From: Anagrus nilaparvatae
Lineage: Eukaryota > Arthropoda > Insecta > Hymenoptera > Mymaridae
NCBI GenBank assembly: GCA_022575985.1
Contig: JAKSXM010000007.1
Span: 50,250,501-50,314,500 of the forward strand
Reading direction: 5' to 3'
Length of the DNA stretch: 64,000 nt
Under the pieces are notes generated by a model, which did not search any database, was not told the DNA's origin, and worked only from the letters and a program-made list of their open reading frames with translations. Positions 47,553 through 58,228 of this stretch are shown here, in pieces. The first letter of the stretch is position 1; every line of letters begins with the position of its first letter. A program made the translations under genes and the position numbers.

Positions 47553-47842
47553 ATAGTTTTTAGTATACTATAAACAATGACGAGAGAAGTACACTTCTCT
47601 ATTTTTAAAATTATATTATTATCTATGTAAAATGTTTTAAAGACTGTTATAATTAATATTTTTGGTATGTATTACTTATTTATATAAATTTTATAAAAAA
47701 TTATATATTTATAATAAATAAAAAAATTTTTTAGTCAGATGAGGTGGAATAACAACCACGAAACGTCACAAGATATATAAAAAATAATTTTGTTTTTTAT
47801 TTCTTTTGCCCTATTGATCGATAACTTCAATTTTCCAAATAT
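47553..47842 (+). repeat. right terminal copy (pseudo-LTR) of the Penelope-like element
   Basis: 290 bases from ATAGTTTTTAGTATAC to AACTTCAATTTTCCAAATAT, the inverse of the left copy. The hammerhead-like motif reads in sense here (47,736-47,767). It begins 156 bases after the stop codon of the reverse-transcriptase frame. Confidence 0.85.
47736..47767 (+). ncRNA. hammerhead-ribozyme-like motif in the Penelope-like terminus
   Basis: The order of elements fits a hammerhead: CAGATGAG, a perfect stem GTGG/CCAC closed by AATAACAA, then GAAAC and GTC (the expected cleavage triplet). Penelope-like elements are known to carry hammerhead ribozymes in their termini. The second core base is A instead of the U of CUGAUGA and stem I is weak (TAGT against ACAA), so activity is doubtful. 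A mirror copy lies at 45,823-45,855 on the minus strand. Confidence 0.5.
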
Positions 47843-47849
47843 AATTTTA

Positions 47850-50640
47850 TACAAAAAAATGGGCGATAGAGTCATTGTCAATAAATGAAAAATTAATTTT
47901 TTTGGTTAACTTAAAAGTAAAATACTGTATAAAAAAAACGCAAAAGGACTCGTTAGAAATAAAATCTGGAAGTCAAAACCAGAATGAATAAACTAGAACT
48001 TGAACTCAAAAAAAATTATTTTTTACAATAACGTTTGAATATAACCTCTTAATTAAAGAAATAAACTTTACGAAAACAGTGTTAAAATTTATTTTATTAT
48101 TTAAAAGTATAATAAAATCGATTTAAATCAATATTTAGTGTAAATAACAAATTAAAAAAATTTATCTCAAATGTGCCTTATATACTATCCAAATAGCAAT
48201 TCGTTTATGAGATTAGCGACATCTAGTGGCATACAAAGTGTATAAATTATATTTGTTGTGTATAATTCTAGAAACAAGTTTGTCTAAAATGACAAATTAC
48301 AAAAATAAACTTGTTCCCATGGCTAAATTATGCTACATTTATTTCAATGTCAAATTACTCCATTAGAAAATCTTTTACAATTGATTTTGTGTAATTTTGA
48401 ACTCGTAAAAATATTCAATATCGAACGTTAAAAAATCAGTGGTAAAAAATTATATAATAATGTAATTTGACTTTGAAATCAATGATAATTACTATCTTAA
48501 TAAATTATTAGCGATATTATTCATGAAAAACAAGTTTATTTTTGTAATTTGCCATTTTGAACCAAATTATTTCAATTACATGTTGAATGAATTCACTTTT
48601 GAAGGTGTTTTATTAATTTTAATGCCAAAAAATAAATATTTTTTTTTTAAACCTTATTTACATTGTTTTCTAAATTTCCCGGTTTTTGATTTTATTTTCC
48701 TTTTAATTTTTTGTTAAAAAACTTTTTTTAACATTCAATATGTATAGGTACAAAATTTTAGTATAAGTAACGAATTATAAAACAAAACAAAATTATTTCT
48801 ACCATGTCTTTATACCTTGTATTGATAGTGAATTTCAGAAAGTCATCTTTGATCAGAAAGTTACAAAGTTGCCCAAATTTCTCTTAAAATCCAATCACCA
48901 ATTAAAAAAACAATATTTTCTAAATTGCTTCCTCATTTGCCAAAAAAATAAAAAAATTAGCCATAAAATTAGTTTTATTACCTTACACGATTACATATAA
49001 ATGATAAAATCATTAATAGTGAATCGGGTTTTAGTAAATTTTGCCCAAAGGGTACATAATATATAAAACATGCAATATAATATAATGCAACAATTATTCA
49101 CACGCATAAACATTAATCGTAATACATATTGTCATCATCATTATTCATCCATTTTTTTAAAATTTGTAATACTAGCCATTAAATAGATATAATCGTCAAT
49201 TATACATGTAAAATCAAAAAAGTATAAAAAGCTTTAGATTGTAAAGCAATAACAATTATAATATTATCAAGCATCAAAATGAAAATTACTAATTAAAATT
49301 TTGCGTATATATAAATAAATAAACAATTTATCTCTATGTGTATATAATAATTATTATCCATCACAAAGACATTAAAATTAAATATTATTGTGCACGTGAC
49401 ATGACGTCAAAATAATGCAAAATCCTATTATAACGAAAATGAAATAATGTTTTATATAGACGAGAGAAGTAAAATTCAACGAGATATAATATATAAAAGA
49501 AAGATAAAAGCACATACGCGTAAAAGCCTTTGCTAGTTGACTTAATAAAATAAGCCATTAGAGAAAAAGCAGTATTCATAATAACAAAAACAATTGCAAA
49601 AGTATATAAGTGAAGAGTTATAAAACAAAAAAATATAAAGAATCACAAACGTAAAAGTAAAAGAAATGGATTTTATTTTTTGAGTAATTGATGCATTACA
49701 TGTGTCTTTTAATGGACACATAATTATCTTATACTTACATTACTTTACGACTTAATCTTATCTTTTTGTTACATCTTTGTAATAAAATATATAGGTATTT
49801 TGAGGGATAAAAATTTTTTGGTTAAATTAATACACTGTGAAGTTGCTTTGTTCGAAAATAGATTTTATATGGAAAAATTGATTTCTGAGGTTTTTGAGGT
49901 TGAAAAAAATTTTGCGATTAACCTTTGGATATATCATAAATGATTTTTTTATGTTAAAAATTAATTATGCATTCTTGACTTCGAGAAGGTAAAAATGGCT
50001 TTCATAACTGGATCTTAAAAATTTTTAGTTATTCTGCATATCGCAGAGGGGCTGTAATCCAACTTGGTGCAATAAATGATTCTAACCATGTAGGCTTAGA
50101 ATAGAGGCTTACCGATTCTAAAATGCAGATAGGAAAATTCCACTTTTGAAGATCAATTTTAGCAACAACTCGAAAAAAAAACCTTTATTTTAGCAAAGAA
50201 TGTTAAAATTCAATAATTTCTAAAAAAAACTTTCATAGGTTCAAATTAATGCTGGTTGAAAAATAGATAATAAAATAAGTTAAATATCATGCTAAGGATC
50301 AGAAGCTTAAAAATATTTTATATGCATAATAGTACTTTTACTTTATTACGGTAGTTTTTCGTCCTCAATCTAAAAGATTTCGTTTAAGCTGTTTGTAGAA
50401 TTTATCATTTTCATCCTTTTTCACATAGTTTTCACCCCTAAATCAGGATATTTAATTAATAATTTAAAAAAATAAAAACTATAACCTAGTTTAATTTTAA
50501 TATATGAATTAGTTTCATACAAGTAACTCTTTTTTCGAAGTTAATATAAAGTACATGTCACGAATTGAAGCTAAATTTTCGATAACTCTTACTTTAAACT
50601 TTTATTATAATTTTTTTTAAGCATTCTGTGCCCAAATTAT
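47850..50640. other. AT-rich stretch without a supported gene
   Basis: Short frames only. A CRE-like and E-box-like pair (GTGCACGTGACATGACGTCA) at 49,390-49,409 is the only regulatory-looking motif, with no gene next to it. Confidence 0.4.
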
Positions 50641-50643
50641 TTA

Positions 50644-50683
50644 CACTGAAGAAAAAAATCCGTTACCGAATTTTTTTTCAGTG
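50644..50683. mobile_element. 40-bp minimal copy of the CACTGAA MITE family
   Basis: It reads CACTGAAGAAAAAAATCCGT, TACCGAATTTTTTTTCAGTG and is flanked by TA on both sides. It consists of little more than the two termini of the element at 25,615-25,903, joined through a 10-base loop. Confidence 0.7.
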
Positions 50684-51037
50684 TAGTAAATTAATTTTCT
50701 AGCAAATAACAATTTTCAGAGTATATTTAAAACCCTGCTGACCTAAAATATATAAGAAACCAATTTTTTTGAAAATAGGTATCGGTATTGGTATTTGTTT
50801 AACCTCCATCTTAAACTTCCATGCTATCACACCCTGCACTATTTTAATTTTTCTATTTATCTATTTTAATGGGTTGAGGATGTGAAAGCGCCTTTTGGCA
50901 ATTGTTAGTGACGTGTCATTGTAGAATTGTTTGAGTGTCAGTGTAGCTGGTACGAGCGTTGAACCTATGGTCCAGGAGGTACGCGACTTCTCCCAAACCC
51001 CACGCCGGCTTATAGTGCCCAATGTTAATTTTTTTTT

Positions 51038-51442
51038 GGTTCCTCAATGAGGAACCTTTGTGATGGGTCAAATTTTGATTTTTGATTTTTTGGCATTTAA
51101 GCACGTTTTGGGACCTCAGGAAGCTAAAAAACCGGTTTTTAAAAAAAGTGTGTGTGTGTGTGTAACCGGTGATATTTCACAAACATTATGGAATTAAGAC
51201 CTAATTTTTTTTTCAAAAATTTTTTCATCAAAAAATCTCAAACTACTTTTTTTTTTTTTAATTTGGATGTAATACCTCATTTATTTTCATGAAAGTACTT
51301 ATATTTGAAAGTACGATTTTTACTCGATATCTCGAATCTGATAATTAATTTTTTGAAAATTTTTCAAGTACTCAATGATATCTGTGGCATATTGAAGTAT
51401 TAAACTCATTGTTTGAGGAACCTTAGTGCCAGCTAGTTGGCA
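51038..51442 (-). repeat. short copy of the GGTTCCTC-family element, about 400 bp
   Basis: It starts GGTTCCTCAATGAGGAACC and continues through TTTGATTTTTGATTTTTTGG, GGGACCTCAGGAAGCTAAAA, a (GT)n run and TGGAATTAAGACC. It ends TTGAGGAACCTTAGTGCCAG, CTAGTTGGCAG. Both ends match the long copies at 53.9-55.6 and 58.1-59.8 kb, but most of the internal tandem units are absent. Confidence 0.65.
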
Positions 51443-51454
51443 GGGTATTTTTTT

Positions 51455-51618
51455 TTTTAAGTGGCATCCACTGAGGCATCCTCAGTCCTAAAACCCACGG
51501 TAGAAGACCATAAAGAATTTTTCGCAAAGAAAAAAACTTGATGTTGACATAGCCGGGAATCGAACCGCGAACCTTCAGGTCCAAAGTCCAACACCCTAAC
51601 CACAGAGCTACCGAGGCT
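51455..51618 (-). mobile_element. tRNA-derived SINE, about 165 bp
   Basis: The head (51,618-51,548) resembles a tRNA: A box TAGCTCTGTGGTTAGGGTG and perfect B box GGTTCGATTCC. Its acceptor ends do not pair (GCCTCGG against CTATGTC) and the T stem is broken, so it is not a working tRNA. The tRNA-unrelated body runs through GGTCTTCTACCGTGGGTTTT, AGGACTGAGGATGCCTCAGT and ends in an A-run near 51,455. Internal polymerase III promoter boxes plus a 3' A-tail define a SINE. Confidence 0.65.
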
Positions 51619-51619
51619 C

Positions 51620-52129
51620 TTTTTTCGTATTAGACTAACACAAGCCCTGGCTGTTCCCCATATGGATTATTGCAGTGTTGTCTATCTAGATTGTTCGATT
51701 AAATTAAAAGATAGACTCCAACGTTTAAACAACTCATATTTACGCTATATTTTTGGAGTACGTAGAGACACCCATATAACTCCATATAGGGAAAGGCTAG
51801 GCTGGTTGACTACCAACTCTCGTAGGTTTTATTTTACAGCTATATATATATATAAAATTTTAAGGCTACGTCAACCTGAATATCTACTTGATTTCTTTGA
51901 CAAACATATACCTAAATCGACCAGCAGAGGTGAAGAGCTAACCAGGGAATTATCTCTCCCAAAATTGAAAAAATGGCATGGTGACTCTTCTTTTCAAATA
52001 CAAGGTGTTAAAGGGTGGAACTCACTACCAACTACTATCAGATTCCTTCCCTCAATTAACTCCTTCAAATCAGCACTTCTTAGTTATTTAAGATCTTCAA
52101 ATCATACATTTGATCACTCAGTATTTTAA
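51620..52129 (+). CDS. C-terminal fragment of a LINE reverse transcriptase
   Basis: The frame is open from 51620 and runs FRIRLTQALAVPHMDYCSVV, then LQRLNNSYLRYIFGVRRDTH, ITPYRERLGWL, RRFYFTAIYIYKIL, GWNSLPTTIR and FKSALLSYL before the stop at 52129. The series 'PH.DYC', 'RLQ.....R.IFG.RR..HITP', 'WL....RR', 'WN.LP..IR' and 'FK..L...L' is the standard region after the catalytic core of jockey/CR1/I-type reverse transcriptases. The catalytic part is missing and the ATG at 51662 is not a natural start. The frame has no internal stop, so the fragment is not very old. Confidence 0.85.
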   Translation, partial: FFRIRLTQALAVPHMDYCSVVYLDCSIKLKDRLQRLNNSYLRYIFGVRRDTHITPYRERLGWLTTNSRRFYFTAIYIYKILRLRQPEYLLDFFDKHIPKSTSRGEELTRELSLPKLKKWHGDSSFQIQGVKGWNSLPTTIRFLPSINSFKSALLSYLRSSNHTFDHSVF

Positions 52130-52495
52130 CACTGACTTGACTGTTACTTGGACTGTGATGATTTTATCATCGTAATATTTATACAACAAACCTGCATTGT
52201 CATAATTTCATATTTTTATTAAATGGCTCTATTTTAATTTATTCTACTCTTCAAATTTAAATTTATTCTATTTTTTGATATATATTTATAACATTATTGC
52301 GCTAAAGATTGATTTAATTTATTTTATTTTTTTTATTCTACTCTTACCTAGTGTAAATATTAAAATTGTTGTATAATTTCTAGTTATTATTGTTATTAAT
52401 ATTGTTATAGAATTTGAATTTATTTATAAATGTTATTATCATGTATACATAATTTTGTACTGAAGCATATCATATCTTATCTTTTTTTTTTTTAA
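51620..52495 (+). mobile_element. 3' part of a second LINE, plus strand
   Basis: A 5'-truncated non-LTR retrotransposon starting directly after the SINE head. It has an open frame to 52129 and about 360 bases of AT-rich 3' UTR. The end is placed near the CATATCATATCTTATC and poly-T stretch before 52,495, which is a guess. Confidence 0.7.
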
Positions 52496-52499
52496 TAGG

Positions 52500-53345
52500 T
52501 AAAAGGTAGATTTTTCCCATCAATTGTATAAGTTATTTTTAATAAAAAAAAATAATGTTAATAAAAGCTTTATTTGCATATATTTACAAAATATTTGTTA
52601 AAATAAGTAAGTACAATTAATAAAGTTCAAAAATCAAGTAATATATTTTTTGTGTACAAACATTAGATTTATAAACTATTAATTTATTCTATATTATATA
52701 ATATCAAAGAATACACACCCATATTTTTTGATAATATATGTGTGGGTATATCCAGTACTTTTTCTACAGATTAAGGCGCAATCATGTCCCCGATTAAACT
52801 CAAATTTTAGGGTTAAGTTAGGGGCGATGAAAAATTCACTCAGCTAATATTTTAGTCCTCTAGAACTTCATGAGGCTAAAATATGGCAGTTCAAAGGTCC
52901 AAAAATAGCCTGATTTAGCACATTTAAAAAATACGCCAATCACTTGAATTTAATCCAAATATCATCTTACTGGTCGTATTTAAACCGGTAACGGGTCTAC
53001 TATTTTTGAAAAAAATTTTAGCCATTAATCCCAAGTCATCAATTTTTTTTTGGCATTAATAAACGTAAAATGAATTTTACTCAAAACCCTGATTTTTAAA
53101 ATAATGCCGTCCCTTAAAATCGACTCTAAAATATTATCGGTTGGTTGAATTTTTTTTGGATACTCAAGATCTTTCAAAAATGATCCTAAAGTCTAAAACC
53201 GGTGGATTTGAACCGAAGATATTTTGATTTTAGTGGCAGTTGTTTTTAAAAAGTGCGTTTTTTTTTGCATTTTTTGACATCTGGCATTTTTTTCTAGAAA
53301 TACTATTCACTGGATATATTTACTACACGTTTCATAAAAAATTTT
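52500..53345. other. spacer between LINE fragment and the large inverted repeat
   Basis: AT-rich with repeat-like phrases (TTTGAACCGAAGATATTTTG, AATTTTAGGGTTAAGTTAGG). No open frame of interest. Confidence 0.4.
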
Positions 53346-53637
53346 TTTGCTTATTTGCCTTTAATTAATTAAATTCTGACTCGATTTTTGGATTCCTGGG
53401 GAAATTTTACTATGTATATTCTTTTTTGAGAAATTTGGAACGTTTTTATAATGCTCTATAAAAAAAAGAAGAAACTATTTGAATTAAAAAAAAAAAATTG
53501 AAATTGATAGAATTGAAGGAAATTAATAAAAATAAAATATTTAGCAAAATTTTAAAAATAGGCATTATTTTGAAAATAAGGTTTTTTTAATCTGTATGAA
53601 AAGTACTGGAACTGCCCATGTATATAAAATTTTCTAA

Positions 53638-53731
53638 GGCTGAGCCCAGATAGGACGAACTACGTGAGCATTTAGCAAAGCGGACGGAAAAATAACACCG
53701 CGTGCGTAACGCGTACTGCCTAGACTCAGCC
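53638..53731. repeat. 94-bp GC-rich element with GGCTGAG/CTCAGCC ends
   Basis: It begins GGCTGAGCCCAGATAGGACG and ends TACTGCCTAGACTCAGCC, with CGCGTGCGTAACGCG inside. It is far richer in GC than its surroundings. A mirror copy is in the other arm (about 59,950-60,043). The same start (AGGCTGAGTCTATGTAAGCG) occurs alone at 63,041. Probably a miniature element. Confidence 0.5.
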
Positions 53732-53903
53732 GAATATTAGACAATTTATTTTCAAAGTGAGTATTGTAGAATAAAATAAAGTTGCTCATAAGTTAACATA
53801 AAAAAAATCTAAAATAATAACTTTAGGTACTTTTCTTATAAACAATCAATAAAATTATATAACAATGTATAACTTATACGGTCGAATCTAAATAAAAAAA
53901 ACG

Positions 53904-55451
53904 CTGCCAAGTGATTGGCACTATGGTTCCTCATTAACAATAGCAAAATATTTATAATGGTCTATTTTATCTAATAAAAATTATAATTTGAGATATCAGT
54001 ATTTCATAAGAAAAAGTTAAATACTGTATTTTAAAAGAAAAAAAATGTTGCTGTGATTTAATGTTTTTTATTTAACAAATTTTTAGAAAAAAATTTTCAA
54101 TATACTAGGTATTACACTTAAAAAAAAGCAATATATATTACAGATTTTTTAATTTTTTTGTTTTATTAATATTGAGAAAAAAATTTTGAAAACATTCGGT
54201 TTCAGATCCAAAAAATTACTATGAATAAGCTTTCTAAAACTAGTACTCTTATAGAAATTAATTAGGTACTACGTCCAAACAAAAAAAAAATTTGGTATTC
54301 TTTGTATTTTTTTGTGAAAAAAATTTTGGGAAAAAAATTTTCAAAAAATTAATTATTAGATTTGAGATATCGAGTAAAAATCGTACTTTCAAATATAAGT
54401 ACTTTCATGGAAATAAATGAGGTATTACCTCCAAATTAAAAAAAAAAGGGGGAGGTTTGAGATTTTTTGATAAAAAAATGTTTGAAAAAAAAATTAGGTC
54501 TTAATTCCATAATGGTTGTTAAATACCACCGATTGCAAATTTTTCAAATATTAGTACTTTCATGGAATTAAAGGAAGTATTACACTAAAAAAAAAAAAAA
54601 ATATTACAGATTTTTTAATTTTTTTGTTTCTTTAATTTTAAGAAAAAAATTTTGAATAAATTAAGTTTCAGGTCCAAAAAATTACTATAAACGATATTTC
54701 TAAAACTAGTACTCTCATAGAAATCAATTAGGTACTACATCCAAAAATAAAAAAAAATTAAGTTTTTTTTGTATTTTTTGGTGAAAAAAATTTTGAGAAA
54801 AAAATTTTCAAAAAATTAGTTATCAGATTCGAGATATCGAGTAAAAATCGTACTTCCAAATATAAGTACTTTCATGGAAATAAATGAGGTATTACATCCA
54901 AATTAAAAAAAAAAAAAAGTAGTTTGAGATTTTTTGATAAAAAAATTTTTGAAAAAAAAATTAGATCTTAATTCCATAATGGTTGTTAAATACCACCGAT
55001 AGCAAAATTTTCAAATATTAGTACTTTCATGGAATTAAAGGAAGTATTACACTAAAAAAAAAAAAAAATATTACAGATTTTTTAATTTTTTTGTTTTTTT
55101 AATTTTGAGAAAAAAATTTTGAAAAAATTAAGTTTCAGGTCCAAAAAATTACTATAAACGATATTTCTAAAACTAGTACTCTCATAGAAATCAATTAGGT
55201 ACTACATCCAAAAATAAAAAAAAATTAAGTTTTTATTGTATTTTTTGGTGAAAAAAATTTTGAGAAAAAAATTTTCAAAAAATTAGTTATCAGATTCGAG
55301 ATATCGAGTAAAAATCGTACTTTCATGGAAATAAATGAGGTATTACATCCAAATTAAAAAAAAAAAAAAGTAGTTTGAGATTTTTTGATGAAAAAATTTT
55401 TGAAAAAAAAATTAGGTCTTAATTCCATAATGGTTGTGAAATTTCACCGGT

Positions 55452-55501
<50 letters not shown>

Positions 55502-55614
55502 TACTTTTTTTAAAAACCGGTTTTTTAGCTTCCTGAGGTCCCAAAACGTGCTTATATGCCAAAAAATCAAAAATCAAAATTTCATCTATCACAAAGGTTC
55601 CTCTATGAGGAACC
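53904..55614 (+). repeat. full GGTTCCTC-family element with internal tandem units, 1.7 kb
   Basis: The left end is a hairpin GCCAAGTGATTGGC followed by ACTATGGTTCCTCATTAACA; the right end is GGTTCCTCTATGAGGAACC, itself a palindrome. Inside, a unit of about 460 bases is repeated in tandem: TAATGGTTGTTAAATACC at 54,511 and 54,977, and TAATGGTTGTGAAATTTC at 55,428. Each unit has TTAGGTACTACATCC and TCGAGATATCGAGTAAAAAT. A (CA)n run of about 18 units lies at 55,461-55,497. No coding capacity. Confidence 0.7.
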
Positions 55615-56277
55615 AATAATTTTTGTTAACACTAAAAAATTTATAACTGGTTAGTGTACAACCTACGTGCATAGAACATGTTTACTTATAACAGATCAGA
55701 CTTATACCACTGATTTAAAATAAGCCTAAATTAAAATTACTCTAAGTCTACAAACATTTATGCCATAATGTTTAGATGCAATTAAAATCTTTAACTGTCA
55801 AAGTTAAAATTAAAAAAAAAAATTTTTTTTTTGGGCGGTTTCTGGATCGCCAATTAAAATGATGCACTGAAATTAATCCAAAAAGTAATTTTATCCAAAA
55901 GTATATTGTATAAGGCTTCGAATGAGAAGCCGCAAGATCATTTTGATAGATTTCTTTTACCACAGGAGCATCAAGAAGTTGACTAAAATGTCGTTAACGT
56001 TATACTAAAGTCAAATTTGTCGGTAAAATTTTAAAAAACGTACTTTTACTTTTCTACATGTTATTCAGCTAGTGATTTCATAATTTAAACTTTGTTTTAT
56101 TAACTGGATATGCAATTTTTTTGGTATTTTTTAATCTAGAGAATTTAAGGCCTCATAATAAAAAACTATCAAATAATTTTTAGAGGGGCCTTATTATAGT
56201 CCTAATAGTTTGTAGCGTAAACAATATGAATTAATAATCATTTTTAAATAAACAATCGTTTTTATGTTGAAACATAG

Positions 56278-57094
56278 CTGACTACCCTTTGTACATTCCA
56301 ATGGGCCTTCTGGGCCTAGAAACGCAGGGCTCAATGTTATGGAATAGGGTTTTTTGGTAATTTTTAATGAAACGCTTAAACCTTAAAAATTAACCAAAAA
56401 ACTTTTGGTTGGTCTCATTTTTTTGGTATAAGTGTCACCTTTCAAACGCCGTAAACCACAATTTTTTATCACTAATTTTCTCATCAATGTTGCCAATTAA
56501 CGAAATGGCAATTTTAGGATAAAAATGGCCAATTTTTAAATTGCTGCCAAAAAAAGGGTTTATATATCTCAAAAAATTTCTAAAAGCTTCAAGTTTCCAA
56601 AAACTTATTATTCGTCTCATTTACTTCAGTCGTTTTTAAGAAATGGTTCTTCAAAGTTAACATTAAAAATGAGCTTTTTTAAAAAATTATAAAATTGGGA
56701 CTCCGACTTCAAATTATCATATCTGCTTAACAAATAATTTTAAAAAGTAGAGTAAAGAACTTTTGGAAATTTGAAGCTTGTAGAAATATTTTAAGACTTC
56801 TAAAACCCATTTTCGTCAAAAATTAAAAATTTTGCAGGAGTTTAAAACTTGGTCATTTTTGGTTAAAAGGCATTTTCGGTTAATTGGCTATATTGATGAG
56901 ATAATTAATGACGAAAAATTGCGGTTTATGGAATTTAAAAGGTGATACTTAAACCAAAAAATGAGACCAACCAGATGAGTTATGGTTAACTTGTGAGGTT
57001 TTAGCGTTTCATTGATAATGACCTAAAAACCCTATTCCATAACATTAAATCCTGCGTTTCAGAAGGCTCTTTGGAATGAACGGAGAGTAGTCGG
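56278..57094. repeat. foldback element family F, copy 3, in the spacer of the large palindrome
   Basis: The ends are inverted: GCTGACTACCCTTTGTACAT, TCCAATGGGCC on the left and GGCTCTTTGGAATGAACGGA, GAGTAGTCGGC on the right. Both arms contain AATGTTATGGAATAGGGTTTTT. The interior (GCTTCAAGTTTCCAAAAACT, TCAAATTATCATATCTGC) matches 7,159-7,978, and the two copies have almost the same length (817 and about 820). No transposase. Confidence 0.65.
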
Positions 57095-57418
57095 CATATT
57101 TTTTCAACACAATAAACTCATCCATAACCATTTGGTGTAATTTGGTCTTCCAAATGTATTGAACTCCCCTGTCAGATAAATTTTTATTAAAAACGGACGT
57201 TTCTTTAAAAATTTGTAAAATTTTTTTAGTTAGAAAAAATTTTCGGTAAAAATAAGAAAATTAGAGAAAAATTCAAGAAATCTAGATTCTTTATTATTCA
57301 AAAAACAAAAACATGATTTTTGTATCATAAATTCATTTTTTTACAAATTATTTTATCGAGGTTATAGAAAAACTAGAGCCCTCTGAAACTAGATTTTGCA
57401 TATCCAAGAGTAAAACGC

Positions 57419-58176
57419 ACGATTGTTTATTTAAAAATGATTATTAATTCATATTGTTTACGCTACAAACTATTAGGACTATAATAAGGCCCCTCTAAAA
57501 ATTATTTGATAGTTTTTTATTATGAGGCCTTAAATTCTCTAGATTAAAAAATACCAAAAAAATTGCATATCCAGTTAATAAAACAAAGTTTAAATTATGA
57601 AATCACTAGCTGAATAACATGTAGAAAAGTAAAAGTACGTTTTTTAAAATTTTACCGACAAATTTGACTTTAGTATAACGTTAACGACATTTTAGTCAAC
57701 TTCTTGATGCTCCTGTGGTAAAAGAAATCTATCAAAATGATCTTGCGGCTTCTCATTCGAAGCCTTATACAATATACTTTTGGATAAAATTACTTTTTGG
57801 ATTAATTTCAGTGCATCATTTTAATTGGCGATCCAGAAACCGCCCAAAAAAAAAATTTTTTTTTTTAATTTTAACTTTGACAGTTAAAGATTTTAATTGC
57901 ATCTAAACATTATGGCATAAATGTTTGTAGACTTAGAGTAATTTTAATTTAGGCTTATTTTAAATCAGTGGTATAAGTCTGATCTGTTATAAGTAAACAT
58001 GTTCTATGCACGTAGGTTGTACACTAACCAGTTATAAATTTTTTAGTGTTAACAAAAATTATTGGTTCCTCATAGAGGAACCTTTGTGATAGATGAAATT
58101 TTGATTTTTGATTTTTTGGCATATAAGCACGTTTTGGGACCTCAGGAAGCTAAAAAACCGGTTTTTAAAAAAAGTA

Positions 58177-58228
<52 letters not shown>

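Larger units (their letters stand above)
45748..47842 (+). mobile_element. 5'-truncated Penelope-like element with inverted terminal copies
   Basis: The 2.1-kb unit consists of a partial reverse transcriptase/GIY-YIG open frame (46,023-47,396) between two 290-base segments, 45,748-46,037 and 47,553-47,842, that are inverted copies of each other. The left copy ends exactly where the coding frame opens, a structure known from Penelope retroelements, whose terminal pseudo-LTRs are often found in inverted orientation next to a truncated 5' end. The sharpness of the repeats and the intact frame suggest a fairly recent insertion. Confidence 0.85.
53351..56259 (+). repeat. left arm of a 7-kb inverted repeat (2.9 kb)
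   Basis: The arm runs from TTATTTGCCTTTAATTAATT to ATTTTTAAATAAACAATCGT and is repeated in reverse at 57,419-60,330. Alignment by eye over several stretches gives about 99 percent identity with scattered substitutions (near 53,397 and 53,783) and one (CA) unit difference. Contents in order: unique AT-rich DNA, a 94-bp GGCTGAG palindrome, a full GGTTCCTC-family element, and a 600-bp segment with a 63-codon frame that has no recognisable function. Confidence 0.9.

Noticed and set aside
50916..51104. 62-codon minus-strand frame (HYKPAWGLGEVAYLLDHRFN)
   Set aside because: Half is the GGTTCCTC repeat. The GC-richer part may be transposon-derived, but no known motif is present.
51548..51618. possible tRNA gene (anticodon loop CTTTGGA)
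   Set aside because: The acceptor stem cannot pair and the T stem is broken, while an A-tailed body follows. A SINE explains it better.
55772..55963. 63-codon frame identical to 57,715-57,906
   Set aside because: Identical only because both lie in the two arms of the large inverted repeat. No homology or splice support for a gene.
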